From Salvia splendens (Eukaryota; Streptophyta; Magnoliopsida; Lamiales; Lamiaceae), in NCBI RefSeq assembly GCF_004379255.2, contig NC_056042.1, positions 33,087,928 to 33,151,927 of the forward strand: a DNA stretch of 64,000 nucleotides, read 5' to 3'. The notes below the pieces were generated by a model. It searched no databases. It worked only from the letters and a program-made list of their open reading frames with translations, and was not told the origin of the DNA. Positions 35,654 through 48,221 of this stretch are shown here, piece by piece. Made by a program: the position numbers and the translations under genes. Position 1 is the stretch's first letter. Each line of letters starts with the position of its first letter.

Positions 35654-38600
35654 AAGGCAGGAAGGCCTTTTTAACAAATTCAAAAGAGAGATGAACAACT
35701 AGCTCAAAGCAGCAAGTTATACTCCCAAAAAACCTGCCACAAAAGGACAAAGAAATCGGCTATATAAGACTATCTCCATCCGTGACACTCACCCAACCCA
35801 ACCCCAATCAACTTTTTAATAAAATATTCATTTCTCTATCATCCACATACACAACTCTCCCCCAATTCAACCCCCATCAACTTTTTTACTTCCATCAGTG
35901 ACCCCAACCCAACCCAATTAAATATTTTCTTTTTCATATATTTTATATTAATATTTTAATTTATAGTTAATTTAGATATATTAAATAATGTCTAAAAATT
36001 ATAATAAAAAATATATGATTCAAATTTAAAACAGAAAATATTAGATATTCAAATAATTAAAGCACAATATAATAATAAATTACACACATTAAAAAATACA
36101 AGGCGATAATAGAAATAAACAAACCAAAATACAAATGAAGAGTTAAAAAAATTGCGGGTGATATTTCCAGACGTGGGAATTTCAGTAGATGTAGGAGTTT
36201 GGCTTAGATTTGGAGAAAATTCAAGGTTTTGTAAATACTACGGATTTGAAAAAAATTGGGAGTTTGGTAAAAAAGGACGATAGTCTGGATAATTTGGATC
36301 TATGAAACCAAATTTATCAAAACAAGAATGAAAAGAAAGTTAGTTTGTGAAGAGTTTTGCAATGCTTAGTGGGATATATATAGAAAAAATGAAGCACAAT
36401 AAAAAAGTACCAAATAATAAAGATATAATAAAAAATAATAATTAATCATAATAAAATAAACTAGTTCACGTGAATTTTTCAGAAGAGGGGCTCACATGAA
36501 TGTTTGGAAGAATAATTCACATGAGTTTTGAAATGATATATAAAGACAAAATAATAATAATTAAATAAATTAAATTAATAACTAAAATAAATTAATTCAA
36601 ATGGCTTTTTTGGAAGAACGTTTCACAATGAGTATTGGAAGGATATATGGATAAATATAATAATAATTGAATAAAACAAATTCATAACTAAAAGTAATAA
36701 AAAAATCAAAAATTATTTTAGTGTAAAATATTCAAGATTAAAAATGTAAATCTATATATGGATAAATATATTTCTTATTGCAATAAAAATATAAGTACAA
36801 ATTTATACAATAACCAAATTTGTACAACTAGTAATAAAATAAATCAATAAATAAAAGTAAAAGAATTTCAATATTGACCAATAGGATTGTGCCATGTGTA
36901 CATGACCTCCACTTTTTGCTTGGGCCAGCGGCGTCTGTCTAGTCGACCATGGCTGCGGAGTCGCCGAGAGAGAGAGGAAGCTCGACGGTGAGCGAGAGAA
37001 ACAGAGAGAGAGAGGGGGGGAGAAGACCGATGGGAATCACCGGCGATAGGGAGCGCCGGCGATTCGATCGGTGATGGACGGCCGACGGCGGTGGAGTATT
37101 GGCGGCAGAATCGATTGAGGAGAGATGGAGTGGCGTGAAGAAGAGGCGCCGCTGCTCCTTCCTTGCAATTTGGGATTTTCAGATTTTGGGAGAAATATGA
37201 TAGGAATGATGAGGGAGAAGAGGCGCCGCTGCTGCAATTTTATTTAATGAGTATTGGGCCATGCCTTTTAATTAAATGGTATTGGGCTGTCCCATTTAAT
37301 GATTTGGGCCAATGGAGAAATAAAAGGAAATGGAGACTGGGCTGATTCCAATTGGCTGCTGGCCCATTTGTTTTTAGAATTTGGACTAAAATATTAATTG
37401 AAGTGGTGTGCTGTTTCATTTATGAATTGGACCGAAGAATTTAACTACTGAGCTTGGACTGGAATATAGATTGGAGTAGTGGTTGTTTCGGTTATGGGAT
37501 TGAGCCAATAGGATTCTTACTATTAAATTGGGCTGCCTTGATGGTTAATTGAAGTGGACTTAATTAATTTAGTTGGATTGCGGAGTATTGTTGAATGGAA
37601 CGGGCCTTGAGAAATGATTAAGGAATGGTCTGCCGGAAAATAGTTGAGAGAGTTTATTCAATAAAATGGGCTTGCCCTATTTAGCTATTGAGTTGGTTGA
37701 GTCAATTAATTAGGACTTGGACTTCCTAATTAAATTAAGAGAAAATGGGTTGTGAATGGAAAATATTAAAGTTGAGCGTTGGGAGCTTAACTAAATAAAG
37801 TCGCGAATAAATGGGTAAAGTTTCTGAAGGCGGAAAGTTTTGAGAAAATTCAAAGAAGAGATTTAGAAAGGGATTTTCCATGAATCCATACTTTATTAAA
37901 TAAGTGCCCAAGTGGTTGTTTTTTGAGAAAATAGAATTTCTCCAGAATTAGTTAAGCGAGTAAGTAAATCCTGCAACTTAGTAAAGCCAAAGAAAGGATT
38001 AGAGATCCTATAAGCCGAGACTAAGATATATGTGCTATCCAATATGATGCATGCATTCTTTTCTCAAGAAAAATATTTCAAGTACTAATTGAGCGTGTTA
38101 CGCTGTTTTTAAAAAAAGGCTATTTATGGCTCGGAGGCAAAGTAAGGCCGACACAAGAATTCTAATTGAGGAGTAAACGTATCAGATGGGCTTTCTTTTA
38201 ATATCCAGCACATTAGTGTGGATATAAATCCAATACTTGCGAAATTATGAAATACCATCTTTTCTCAAAGTTGAGTTGTGATTGTTTTTTTCAAGTTGTT
38301 GTCATGCCATAAAATGTTTGTTTTCGAGGTCTATCTGTTGGACTGTATGTTTGTTGGTTTTGGCTACGCCAAAACGTTATGATTTGAAATAGAGCGCGCG
38401 AGGGCCGTGAGCCATCCTAGAGGGTTGGCCGGCTATGGTGTCCACGGAAGGTGGCCACCTTCCCGGCACGATGGAACGATGAATGACGAATGATGAATGA
38501 TGAATGATGGAACGATGAATGATGAATGATGAACGATGGAACGATGAATGATGAATGATGAAAGAACTTAGTATGCGCAGATGAACTTTTAGCTCACAAA

Positions 38601-39157
38601 AGAATTTAGTAAGCTCGGGCCTTTTAAGAAAAACCTTTATGTGTTACTGTTGATGGCTTGACCACTATATATAATGTATGTTTTGTTTTTGGCACGTGTC
38701 CACTGAGTACTCCTGTACTCAGCCCTGCATATATTTATAAATGTGCAGATTAAGCAATAGGGTGGAGGCGTGCTGATCAGAGTCAATGCTACTTAAGTAA
38801 ATAAGTGTGGATCTCTCGACGCTTCGTGTCTTCATACGCGAGGTTGTTCTTTGGACTCTTTCCGCTGCAGTTTGTTATGAGAGTATAGTGAACTCTCATC
38901 ATCGAAACTCTTATTCTTTTTGACGAAATGCTATTGTTATTCAAATCCTTGTAATCGAATACTTGGATCTTATCTTATCATATTGTTTGACTTTTCAATG
39001 TGCAAGTTCTATCCTCATTCCTTCCCTATTTCTTTAAATCCTTTTATTAGTCGCGATTTACCCACTTTTGCTATCCTTGCCAAAGTGCGGTCGTGACAAG
39101 TTATTTCACTTATATACTCATGCAACTTCTGGCGATGACATCATTGAAAATACCAAT
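35654..39157 (+). repeat. Left arm of a 7.5-kb palindrome
   Basis: Reverse complement of 39616-43115. From its outer end it contains a Harbinger-like fragment (about 35760-36500), AT-rich DNA, and a GC-rich stretch with CCGCCGATCG-type sequence and a 60-residue frame repeated in the other arm. The inner part has LTR-like hallmarks (GAGTACTCCTGTACTCAGCC at about 38705, as in plant Ty3/gypsy LTRs) and a short ATGATGAATG-type repeat (about 38476-38570). Differences between arms are scattered single bases. No intact gene. Confidence 0.93.
38476..38570. repeat. Short tandem repeat GAATGATGAATGATG(GAAC)
   Basis: Imperfect repeats of GATGGAACGATGAATGATGA in the left arm; the inverted copy is near 40205-40297. 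Confidence 0.85.
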
Positions 39158-39615
39158 TACCGTTAACATTAATTTGGGCCCCAGTTTTAATTTTCTGGCT
39201 TCGCCACTGACTCGGCAAGACCAAAAATGAGGGAATTAACGCGACAACCGCACTAGCAAACAAGACCACCGGAGCGCTTTGCGGATTACGTCTTTTCCTT
39301 TTTAGTGTCATATATTTTATTTATTTAAATACTTAGTTTAATGTAAAGAGTCGAGCATATTATGAGCACCAGTTGAGTTTTCTTTAATGGTTCTTTCCTG
39401 AACATCTATATAGGTATGTTGAACCACAAAAGGATTAGGTCTTTTATTTTACACGAGAATGTCAAATATAATTCATCTGGAAATACAATAAATAATTGAT
39501 AGTATTTCACTACAAAAAATTTATCTTTTTAGTATACAAAAACTTAGACGTAGTCACTTGCGTTGGAAAATTTGAAAAATAACCAAAGCTTAGGAGTATA
39601 ATATTGACCAATAGG
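39158..39615. other. Central spacer of the palindrome
   Basis: 458 bp of single-copy centre. It ends at GCTTAGGAGTATAATATTGACC and repeats the right half of the element at 34002-35196. Confidence 0.85.
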
Positions 39616-42600
39616 ATTGGTATTTTCAATGATGTCATCACCAGAAGTTGCATGAGTATATAAGTGAAATAACTTGTCATGACCGCACTTTGCCAAGGAT
39701 AGCAAAAGTGGATAAATCGCGACTAATAAAAGGATTTAAAGAAATAGGGAAGGAATGAGGATAGAACTTGCACATTGTAAAGTCAAACAATATGATAAGA
39801 TAAGATCCAAGTATTCGATTACAAGGATTTGAATAACAATAGCATTTCGTCAAAAAGAATAAGAGTTTCGATGACGAGAGTTCACTATACTCTCATAACA
39901 AACTGCAGCGGAAAGAGTCCAAAGAACAACCTCGCGTATGAAGACACGAAGCGTCGAGAGATCCACACTTATTTACTTAAGTAGCATTCACTCTGATCAG
40001 CACGCCTCCACCCTATTGCTTAATCTGCACATTTATAAATATATGCAGGGCTGAGTACAGGAGTACTCAGTGGACACGTGCCAAAAACAAAACATACATT
40101 ATATATAGTGGTCAAGCCATCAATAGTAACACACAAAGGTTTTTCTTAAAAGGCCCGAGCTTACTAAATTCTTTTGTGAGCTAAAAGTTCATCTGCGCAT
40201 ACTAAGTTCTTTCATCATTCATCGTTCCATCGTTCATCATTCATCATTCATCGTTCCATCATTCATCATTCATCATTCGTCATTCATCGTTCCATCGTGC
40301 CGGGAAGGTGGCCACCTTCCGTGGACACCATAGCCGGCCAACCCTCTAGGATGGCTCACGGCCCTCGCGCGCTCTATTTCAAATCATAACGTTTTGGCGT
40401 AGCCAAAACCAACAAACATACAGTCCAACAGATAGACCTCGAAAACAAACATTTTATGGCATGACAACAACTTGAAAAAAACAATCACAACTCAACTTTG
40501 AGAAAAGATGGTATTTCATAATTTCGCAAGTATTGGATTTATATCCACACTAATGTGCTGGATATTAAAAGAAAGCCCATCTGATACGTTTACTCCTCAA
40601 TTAGAATTCTTGTGTCGGCCTTACTTTGCCTCCGAGCCATAAATAGCCTTTTTTTAAAAACAGCGTAACACGCTCAATTAGTACTTGAAATATTTTTCTT
40701 GAGAAAAGAATGCATGCATCATATTGGATAGCACATATATCTTAGTCTCGGCTTATAGGATCTCTAATCCTTTCTTTGGCTTTACTAAGTTGCAGGATTT
40801 ACTTACTCGCTTAACTAATTCTGGAGAAATTCTATTTTCTCAAAAAACAACCACTTGGGCACTTATTTAATAAAGTATGGATTCATGGAAAATCCCTTTC
40901 TAAATCTCTTCTTTGAATTTTCTCAAAACTTTCCGCCTTCAGAAACTTTACCCATTTATTCGCGACTTTATTTAGTTAAGCTCCCAACGCTCAACTTTTA
41001 ATATTTTCCATTCACAACCCATTTTCTCTTAATTTAATTAGGAAGTCCAAGTCCTAATTAATTGACTCAACCAACTCAATAGCTAAATAGGGCAAGCCCA
41101 TTTTATTGAATAAACTCTCTCAACTATTTTCCGGCAGACCATTCCTTAATCATTTCTCAAGGCCCGTTCCATTCAACAATACTCCGCAATCCAACTAAAT
41201 TAATTAAGTCCACTTCAATTAACCATCAAGGCAGCCCAATTTAATAGTAAGAATCCTATTGGCTCAATCCCATAACCGAAACAACCACTACTCCAATCTA
41301 TATTCCAGTCCAAGCTCAGTAGTTAAATTCTTCGGTCCAATTCATAAATGAAACAGCACACCACTTCAATTAATATTTTAGTCCAAATTCTAAAAACAAA
41401 TGGGCCAGCAGCCAATTGGAATCAGCCCAGTCTCCATTTCCTTTTATTTCTCCATTGGCCCAAATCATTAAATGGGACAGCCCAATACCATTTAATTAAA
41501 AGGCATGGCCCAATACTCATTAAATAAAATTGCAGCAGCGGCGCCTCTTCTCCCTCATCATTCCTATCATATTTCTCCCAAAATCTGAAAATCCCAAATT
41601 GCAAGGAAGGAGCAGCGGCGCCTCTTCTTCACGCCACTCCATCTCTCCTCAATCGATTCTGCCGCCAATACTCCACCGCCGTCGGCCGTCCATCACCGAT
41701 CGAATCGCCGGCGCTCCCTATCGCCGGTGATTCCCATCGGTCTTCTCCCCCCCTCTCTCTCTCTGTTTCTCTCGCTCACCGTCGAGCTTCCTCTCTCTCT
41801 CGGCGACTCCGCAGCCATGGTCGACTAGACAGACGCTGCTGGCCCAAGCAAAAAGTGGAGGTCATGTACACATGGCACAATCCTATTGGTCAATATTGAA
41901 ATTCTTTTACTTTTATTTATTGATTTATTTTATTACTAGTTGTACAAATTTGGTTATTGTATAAATTTGTACTTATATTTTTATTGCAATAAGAAATATA
42001 TTTATCCATATATAGATTTACATTTTTAATCTTGAATATTTTACACTAAAATAATTTTTGATTTTTTTATTACTTTTAGTTATGAATTTGTTTTATTCAA
42101 TTATTATTATATTTATCCATATATCCTTCCAATACTCATTGTGAAACGTTCTTCCAAAAAAGCCATTTGAATTAATTTATTTTAGTTATTAATTTAATTT
42201 ATTTAATTATTATTATTTTGTCTTTATATATCATTTCAAAACTCATGTGAATTATTCTTCCAAACATTCATGTGAGCCCCTCTTCTGAAAAATTCACGTG
42301 AACTAGTTTATTTTATTATGATTAATTATTATTTTTTATTATATCTTTATTATTTGGTACTTTTTTATTGTGCTTCATTTTTTCTATATATATCCCACTA
42401 AGCATTGCAAAACTCTTCACAAACAAACTAACTTTCTTTTCATTCTTGTTTTGATAAATTTGGTTTCATGGATCCAAATTATCCAGACTATCGTCCTTTT
42501 TTACCAAACTCCCAATTTTTTTCAAATCCGTAGTATTCACAAAACCTTGAATTTTCTCCAAATCTAAGCCAAACTCCTACATCTACTGAAATTCCCACGT

Positions 42601-43115
42601 CTGGAAATATCACCCGCAATTTTTTTAACTCTTCATTTGTATTTTGGTTTGTTTATTTCTATTATCGCCTTGTATTTTTTAATGTGTGTAATTTATTATT
42701 ATATTGTGCTTTAATTATTTGAATATCTAATATTTTCTGTTTTAAATTTGAATCATATATTTTTTATTATAATTTTTAGACATTATTTAATATATCTAAA
42801 TTAACTATAAATTAAAATATTAATATAAAATATATGAAAAGAAAATATTTAATTGGGTTGAGTTGGGGTCACTGATGGAAGTAAAAAAGTTGATGGGGGT
42901 TGAATTGGGGGGAGTTGTGTATGTGGATGATAGAGAAATGAATATTTTATTAAAAAGTTGATTGGGGTTGGGTTGGGTGAGTGTCACGGATGGAGATAGT
43001 CTTATATAGCCAATTTCTTTGTCCCTTTGTGGCAGGTTTTTTGGGAGTATAACTTGCTGCTTTGAGCTAGTTGTTCATCTCTCTTTTGAATTTGTTAAAA
43101 AGGCCTTCCTGCCTT
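39616..43115 (-). repeat. Right arm of the 7.5-kb palindrome
   Basis: Inverted copy of 35654-39157 ending CAGGAAGGC/GCCTTCCTG. Base differences noted include the GTAGCATT(C/G)ACTCTGATC site and CCAGC(A/G)GCGTCTGTC. Confidence 0.93.
42468..42630 (+). pseudogene. Harbinger-type ORF1 (Myb/SANT-like) N-terminal remnant
   Basis: In the right arm, MDPNYPDYRPFLPNSQFFSN is followed by a stop and then YSQNLEFSPNLSQTPTSTEI in frame. This layout (MDPN start, Ser/Pro/Asn/Gln-rich) resembles the N-terminus of the DNA-binding protein that accompanies plant PIF/Harbinger transposases. The left-arm copy has ATA in place of this ATG. Only the N-terminal ~55 residues are present. Confidence 0.35.
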
Positions 43116-45518
43116 CTTGATGAAAATTTTGGAAAGAGTTATACTTGCTGATCTCGTTCCTTAATTGCTCATGTGGGAGAAAAGGGCTTTCACTCTTTTG
43201 GTTAAGGAGATGATCTCACCATTCTCCATCCAATTGTCATTACTTCCACTTTGGAAAGATTTGGGATATCTCATTCCTTGTCTCCATCTTGGCTTTGTAG
43301 GAGAGTAGTGACAGACAATGTTGCAAGATCTTAAATGGCTCCTTACCATTTTCTTGAATAACATTTTCTCTTAGTTTTTGTTGAAGAAGAAATCTAACTA
43401 TTTTTGGGAATTTCCTTAGCAGGTGGAATGACAACTCATGCTATCTCTAGTAGACTACAAATTGACCTCTTGGCATAGAGTGGTGTATGGAATCGAGATG
43501 GGTGTGGAGGAAATCCTCAAGGATTTGTGTAGTTCATGGTAATTGTTTCCTTGCCCCTTTATAGCTCTCTATGTAGGATAGCTTTTGTAAAGTAGATAAA
43601 TCTTCTTCCCCAAAATTCTTATGTAACCTTTTTCATGAAAGATGGACTTCTTCCTTGTAAAGTGTGTCTCTTGAATTTCTTGTTTGGGAAAGAGTTAAAT
43701 TAGGACTTGCAAATTCCCATGCATACGTAAACATTATACACGTCCATACATTCCCTTATGTATATGTGTAGTATATCATTTGATAACTCTTAGCATCTTC
43801 TCTTATTTCTATTTCCAATTGGAGATCCTTTTGACTTTCTTTCAATTGTAATTTATTGGGAATTTCCTCTCCCAACGTTTGTATTTTCTTGATTCACAAA
43901 TTCCTAGTACTTTGTCCAACGTGATAAAATGAGATGCTACTTAAGTCATCCTTTGAAATTGAATTCAACTAGTTGCTTGCTAAAAATCCATTAAGCTCCA
44001 TGTCGAAAATTATTATCTCCAACTAAAAAAAAATTCCTTCATTTCCATAGAAAAAGAAATTATGCTTCAAATCCTGGCCCGAAATTTCTGGGGCGTCACC
44101 TAACTAGAGCATGATCAATAGAAACTAGTACGAAATCTTATTATTTCGTACATATGATGAATATTTATTAAACGAATTGTTGACTATTTCATCTATATCT
44201 ATAACTACGAAATCTTATTATTTCACTATTTTTTTAGTTATCATTCATTAGATAACTCATAAAATTCAATATAAATGAAAGAATTTATTTTTAAAAAAAT
44301 AAGGAGCATAATTTTAAAATACAATTTATTTATACCCTATATTTACTCATTTACAAATCTTATTTTTTACAATTAAATTGCATTGAATTCGGTAATTTCA
44401 TGGAAGAAAAAAAAAATTGAGTAACAAGTCAAAATAATAATTCTGCAGTCGGGTGGACTCGATCTCGGGTTGTCGCCTTAGGTCTAATATCTATGTATAA
44501 TATATTCATACTAAAATTGGTGGGGGGACCACGGCCCCCCTGACCCTAACGTGGCTTCACCACTGCGCCGAGTCCTCCTATTAGTGACTATCTCCCCCCT
44601 GCTCGGGGTTGCTCACGCTCGGATCAAGGTGTTGTGGATAGATATTACGAAGACGTCGATCACGCAGCTCCGGTATTGGATAAGTCGAATTCCACCCGGT
44701 TGCTAGCACCGAAGACGTGCATCTATCATAGAATTTTGAATTTGGAACAAAATAATTTGACCTCTACCACTATAATATCAGACAAATTATTTTATCACGT
44801 TCAATATTATATTTGTGGTTTGTCGCGCTTATTTTTAAATTTGAATGGAAAATTGCGAAGTTACTGGAATTTTCAATTATCCTTATGTACAGATTTTGTT
44901 TTATTTTAGTATATTTTATTGTTTTAGTTTCTTAAGCTATAAATGCTTCGTTTATTCGACCATATATGTCGTCACATTAATATACGTAACACTTATATGT
45001 CACCATGCATCTAATAACTTTAAATTCAATCCAAGTATTGTCAACTGGGTCACTGTTTAATCTTTATTATGTAAATAATTGAAATGTCGACGTTTTCATG
45101 GCATTATTTATTTTGTCACGAAAAATATGTATTTAGTCCAATGATGAATTCTAATTTTGTTTTCTAATTGGGCTACAGTTAAGGCCTTATTTGTTTACAT
45201 CATTATTTCATCCCCAAAATATTTCCAGTCCATTAATTTAACTCACTTAAAATAATAGTATTGTAAATATTATAATTAATTTCTAATTATATAATTAGTT
45301 TGGTTTTTGAAAATAGTAATACCTACTCTTATTTTCCTAAAAGAAGCTAAATTGGGAAATTTCCCAACCCGAAACTATTTAATTTCAGTAGATTTTTGTC
45401 CCAGATGTTCTCCTACTCTAAAAATCTCGATTTTCTTATATTTGCTTTATTTGAATTTCCGAGGAATTACATGATAACCAACACATAAAATCGAAAGCAC
45501 CTTTGTGTTTAAAATATA
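43116..45518. other. Intergenic DNA right of the palindrome
   Basis: No gene that I can support. 43116-44090 is less AT-biased but has stops in every frame. Near 44517-44575 there is a lone transposon-like terminus (GGGGGGACCACGGCCCCCCTGACC...TTCACCACTG), and 44632-44720 matches 30896-30985 and 56093-56165. Confidence 0.5.
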
Positions 45519-45717
45519 CTCTCTTGGTTGAACACGAGTTTTAATGCACAATTGGTAAAGTAAGAGAGAAGTAGAAATATAAAGTTATTAAAGTATTATT
45601 AGTGGAGAATGAGTTCTACCTCATTAGAGAGGAAAAAGTTCCCAAAATTTAAAAGTGCATATTATTGTGAGACGGACTAAAAAGAAAATAGTGTATACTT
45701 TTATGGGACGGATGGAG
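45519..45717. mobile_element. Stowaway-like MITE
   Basis: CTCTCTTGGTTGAACACGAG at the left, GGGACGGATGGAG at the right, TA flanked, 199 bp; related to 57099-57322. Confidence 0.7.
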
Positions 45718-45787
45718 TATATAAAATGAATTTATTTTATAAAACACATGCAATGAGGCCTAAAATGACAAGTGCATCAAGTCCTCG

Positions 45788-45930
45788 CTGGGTTGCAAAC
45801 TAATACCACATCGGAAAATGGCAAAAAGTTGGAAGCAATTATTAAATGTTTTAAAGTCCAATTAATTTGAAGCCTTTAAGAAGTGGTTCGAAAACAAATA
45901 TGTGGAAATAGTTAAGCTTTAAGTAAGATT
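45788..45930 (+). repeat. Degenerate TRIM LTR
   Basis: CTGGGTTGCAAACTAATACC...CACATCGG, AGTTGGAAG, AATTAATTTGAAGCCTTT and GTGG..CTTAAG follow the order of the TRIM LTR at 25857 with many differences. Probably an old solo LTR. Confidence 0.55.
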
Positions 45931-46206
45931 AAGATTGAAAAAAAATACTGTATTAAACAATATAGCATTTAATTTTAGCAATTACTGCAGTTTGTCGAAC
46001 GTAATAACTAAAGATGTTATTATAAATAGTAGTGCTAAAAGCCTACTTTATTTATGGATTAAACACTGCCATATTGATTCCAATAATTCTTTTATAAGTC
46101 TTGTTGCTCCTTATAATATTCCTGCACTATATTTTATGCAGGTATTTTAATCATTGAATGTTACTCAGGCATATTCATGCTATTGTAGATATATATATAC
46201 TTCCTC

Positions 46207-46557
46207 TGATACGAGGGTACTCGTATCGGTTCCGGTAGCGAGAAATTACCGGCGAAGGGTTAGGTTCGTTCGCGGGATCTCCCCGTCGAGCTGCCTAGAA
46301 TTCTCGGCCAATTAGGGTTTGGAGAGATGAACTTATGAAAAAATAAAGTACAATAAAAGATAAAGTAACGATAAATGATAAACTGAATTGATATTTCTTG
46401 AATGATCCAAATGAATAACAATATCCACTATTTATAATAGTGGATACCCTAACTTAAGGAACAAGAAAATAATCCTAATAAATATGAAAAGATATGGTAA
46501 ATCAATAACTAACTAAATAATATAGATATGGGAATAATCCTAGGAATGCTCGTATCA
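46207..46557 (-). mobile_element. Solo LTR
   Basis: 351 bp starting TGATACGAGG and ending GCTCGTATCA, flanked by a perfect 5-bp target duplication TCCTC (46202-46206 and 46558-46562). On the minus strand it has a TATTATAAATAG box followed by transcribed-looking sequence, so it reads right to left. Its TGATACGAG end matches that of the LTRs at 409 and 2524, though the interiors differ. Confidence 0.85.
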
Positions 46558-46931
46558 TCCTCATTTCCAATTCGTACTGAGTTGAGACGTTTTTTTTTGC
46601 ACAACATTTAAGATATTGATATTTACAGATTAAGTGGACAGAGAATAAAGTAGGAAAAATAATAAAGTAGAAGAGGGAACGAAGTCAGAGAAATAATAAA
46701 GTTGGAAAGATATAGAGAGAACAAAGTAAGACACAAAATAAAGTTTTTGACGTAAAAAGGAAATAAGTCAACTAACATGGGATAGTTCAAATTGGAATCC
46801 GACACAACTAACTTGGGACAAATGAAGTATGATCAAGACATCGAGCACCCCATATTCCTCCCCGTTGTTATAGTTTAATTTATCCATTCTACTTGATGCA
46901 CATGCAGATTTGCCAATTTATTTAAATGATA

Positions 46932-47157
46932 CTTCCTTGGTCCACAATTAGGAGTTCCAGTTCATTTTTATTATAAATGGATAATAGACTCCACATTTGA
47001 CTAACTAATTTCATTCACATGTTATTATAAAATTGATAAATAAAAACGTGACCCACATTTTACTATTTTTTCTACGTATTTTACTTTAATTTATATTTCT
47101 TAAAATTCATGTCGAACTCAACCAGGCTCTTAATTGCAGACTGAAAGAAGGAGGGGG
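46932..47157. mobile_element. Stowaway-like MITE
   Basis: CTTCCTTGGTCCACAATTAG at the left and GACTGAAAGAAGGAGGGGG at the right, TA flanked. A second copy, moved by segmental duplication, is at about 61552-61759. Confidence 0.6.
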
Positions 47158-47633
47158 TAGCTTTTTAACCGCGCAACTCTTTAAGATTGTTTTAGCGAAT
47201 TAAAATATTCCCAGTTCAGCGAAAAATGAAAAGTAACGGTTTGTTTCAAGAAGAAAACGAGGCAAATTACCTTGTATTTTGTACTCCATATTTTGTTGTT
47301 ATTCATGACATTTTAAAATTTTAAATTATGTAATCCTATTTAATTTGTACATTACAATTTTAGCTAGCTTCCTAATTCTCATCCTCGTGTCATAATTAAG
47401 ATTAATTAAGTTTAGGAGAAATCTTTGAGACAAGCTTCGTCATAGTATGATTCATAAGTAGCAAAAGCGTTGCTAAATGCTAATACTTGGTAAATAAAAG
47501 AGCAGTAGTATAAATGAATATAATAACTCCTCCATGATTTATTATTGTTCACAAAATGAAGCATCAAAACAAAGTACAATAATATGCATGCATATAAGCA
47601 TGGTTAGTGCCTTGCTTAGATTTCTACATTTTA

Positions 47634-47635
<2 letters not shown>

Positions 47636-47680
<45 letters not shown>
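47636..47680. repeat. (ATT)n microsatellite
   Basis: Trinucleotide run in the 3' flank of copy E; inverted counterpart at 35572-35632. Confidence 0.95.
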
Positions 47681-47723
47681 CTCGTGCGTAGACGGAGAAG
47701 AGTTTCAATCACGATACTACCCC

Positions 47724-48221
47724 TTAAGTAGTAGTAATGGTGACGATGCGCAACACCTGAAAAACAAAAACAAAAACGGGGCCGAGCAGACCGTTAATGA
47801 GGGTGCTCACAAGCGTGGGAAAGCCGGTGAGGACGCCGTTGACGGTGCTGAGGATGGGGCAGACTGTGGAATTGAGAGGAAGGCTAACGAGAACGTTGCA
47901 TCTTACGAGCGGGACGATGGGAAGGCCTGGCAGCACGCCCGGTGAAATTGGCACAGTTATGTTAAAAGCTCCGGTGGTGTTGGTGACTCCCTGGAAGAGC
48001 GTCTGCACCCCGGTCAACAGATTCGTGCAGTTCAGGTTCACCGTAACTCCCGGGAGCCTCGGCGACCCAGCGGCGCAGTTTCCAGTGGGTGTGCAACATA
48101 TTGCGCCGCTGAAGAGGCCGGTGGCGGTGCCCATCTTCGGCAGTGATTGGGCGTAGGCAAGAGGAGTCAAGAGGAGGAGAGCCGCAACAAGCAAGGCCGG
48201 GGATTGCTTGTAATAACCCAT
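47724..48221 (-). CDS. Phylloplanin-like secreted protein (copy E)
   Basis: Intact 165-residue frame. MGYYKQSPALLVAALLLLTP plus LAYA forms a signal peptide of about 24 residues. The mature part carries the family cysteines: GAICCTPTGNC, GVTVNLNC, LVRCNVLVSL and LPLNSTVCPILSTVNGVLTG. The C-terminus is hydrophobic and ends TITTT. The size and the ICC..GNC / LNC / C / TVCP pattern match phylloplanins, small hydrophobic proteins delivered to the leaf surface by trichomes. Sister copies are D (inverted fragment) and I (62184). A TATA box lies at 48307-48314. Frames on the opposite strand are shadows. Confidence 0.87.
   Translation of the reverse strand: MGYYKQSPALLVAALLLLTPLAYAQSLPKMGTATGLFSGAICCTPTGNCAAGSPRLPGVTVNLNCTNLLTGVQTLFQGVTNTTGAFNITVPISPGVLPGLPIVPLVRCNVLVSLPLNSTVCPILSTVNGVLTGFPTLVSTLINGLLGPVFVFVFQVLRIVTITTT

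Noticed and set aside
37163..41604. Mirror-image 60-residue frames (MQFGIFRFWEKYDRN...) in the two palindrome arms
   Set aside because: Tryptophan-rich frame without homology, signal or start context; it is duplicated only because the arms are.
42370..42567. 65-residue frame in the right palindrome arm
   Set aside because: Low-complexity frame overlapping the Harbinger-like ORF1 remnant in another frame; not a gene.
44634..44909. 91-residue frame starting MDRYYEDVDHAAPV
   Set aside because: Part of a repeated flank block (also near 30900 and 56100) in which the frame is not conserved.
47607..47945. Frame with poly-isoleucine run at the 3' end of copy E
   Set aside because: Translation of the ATT microsatellite followed by antisense of copy E.
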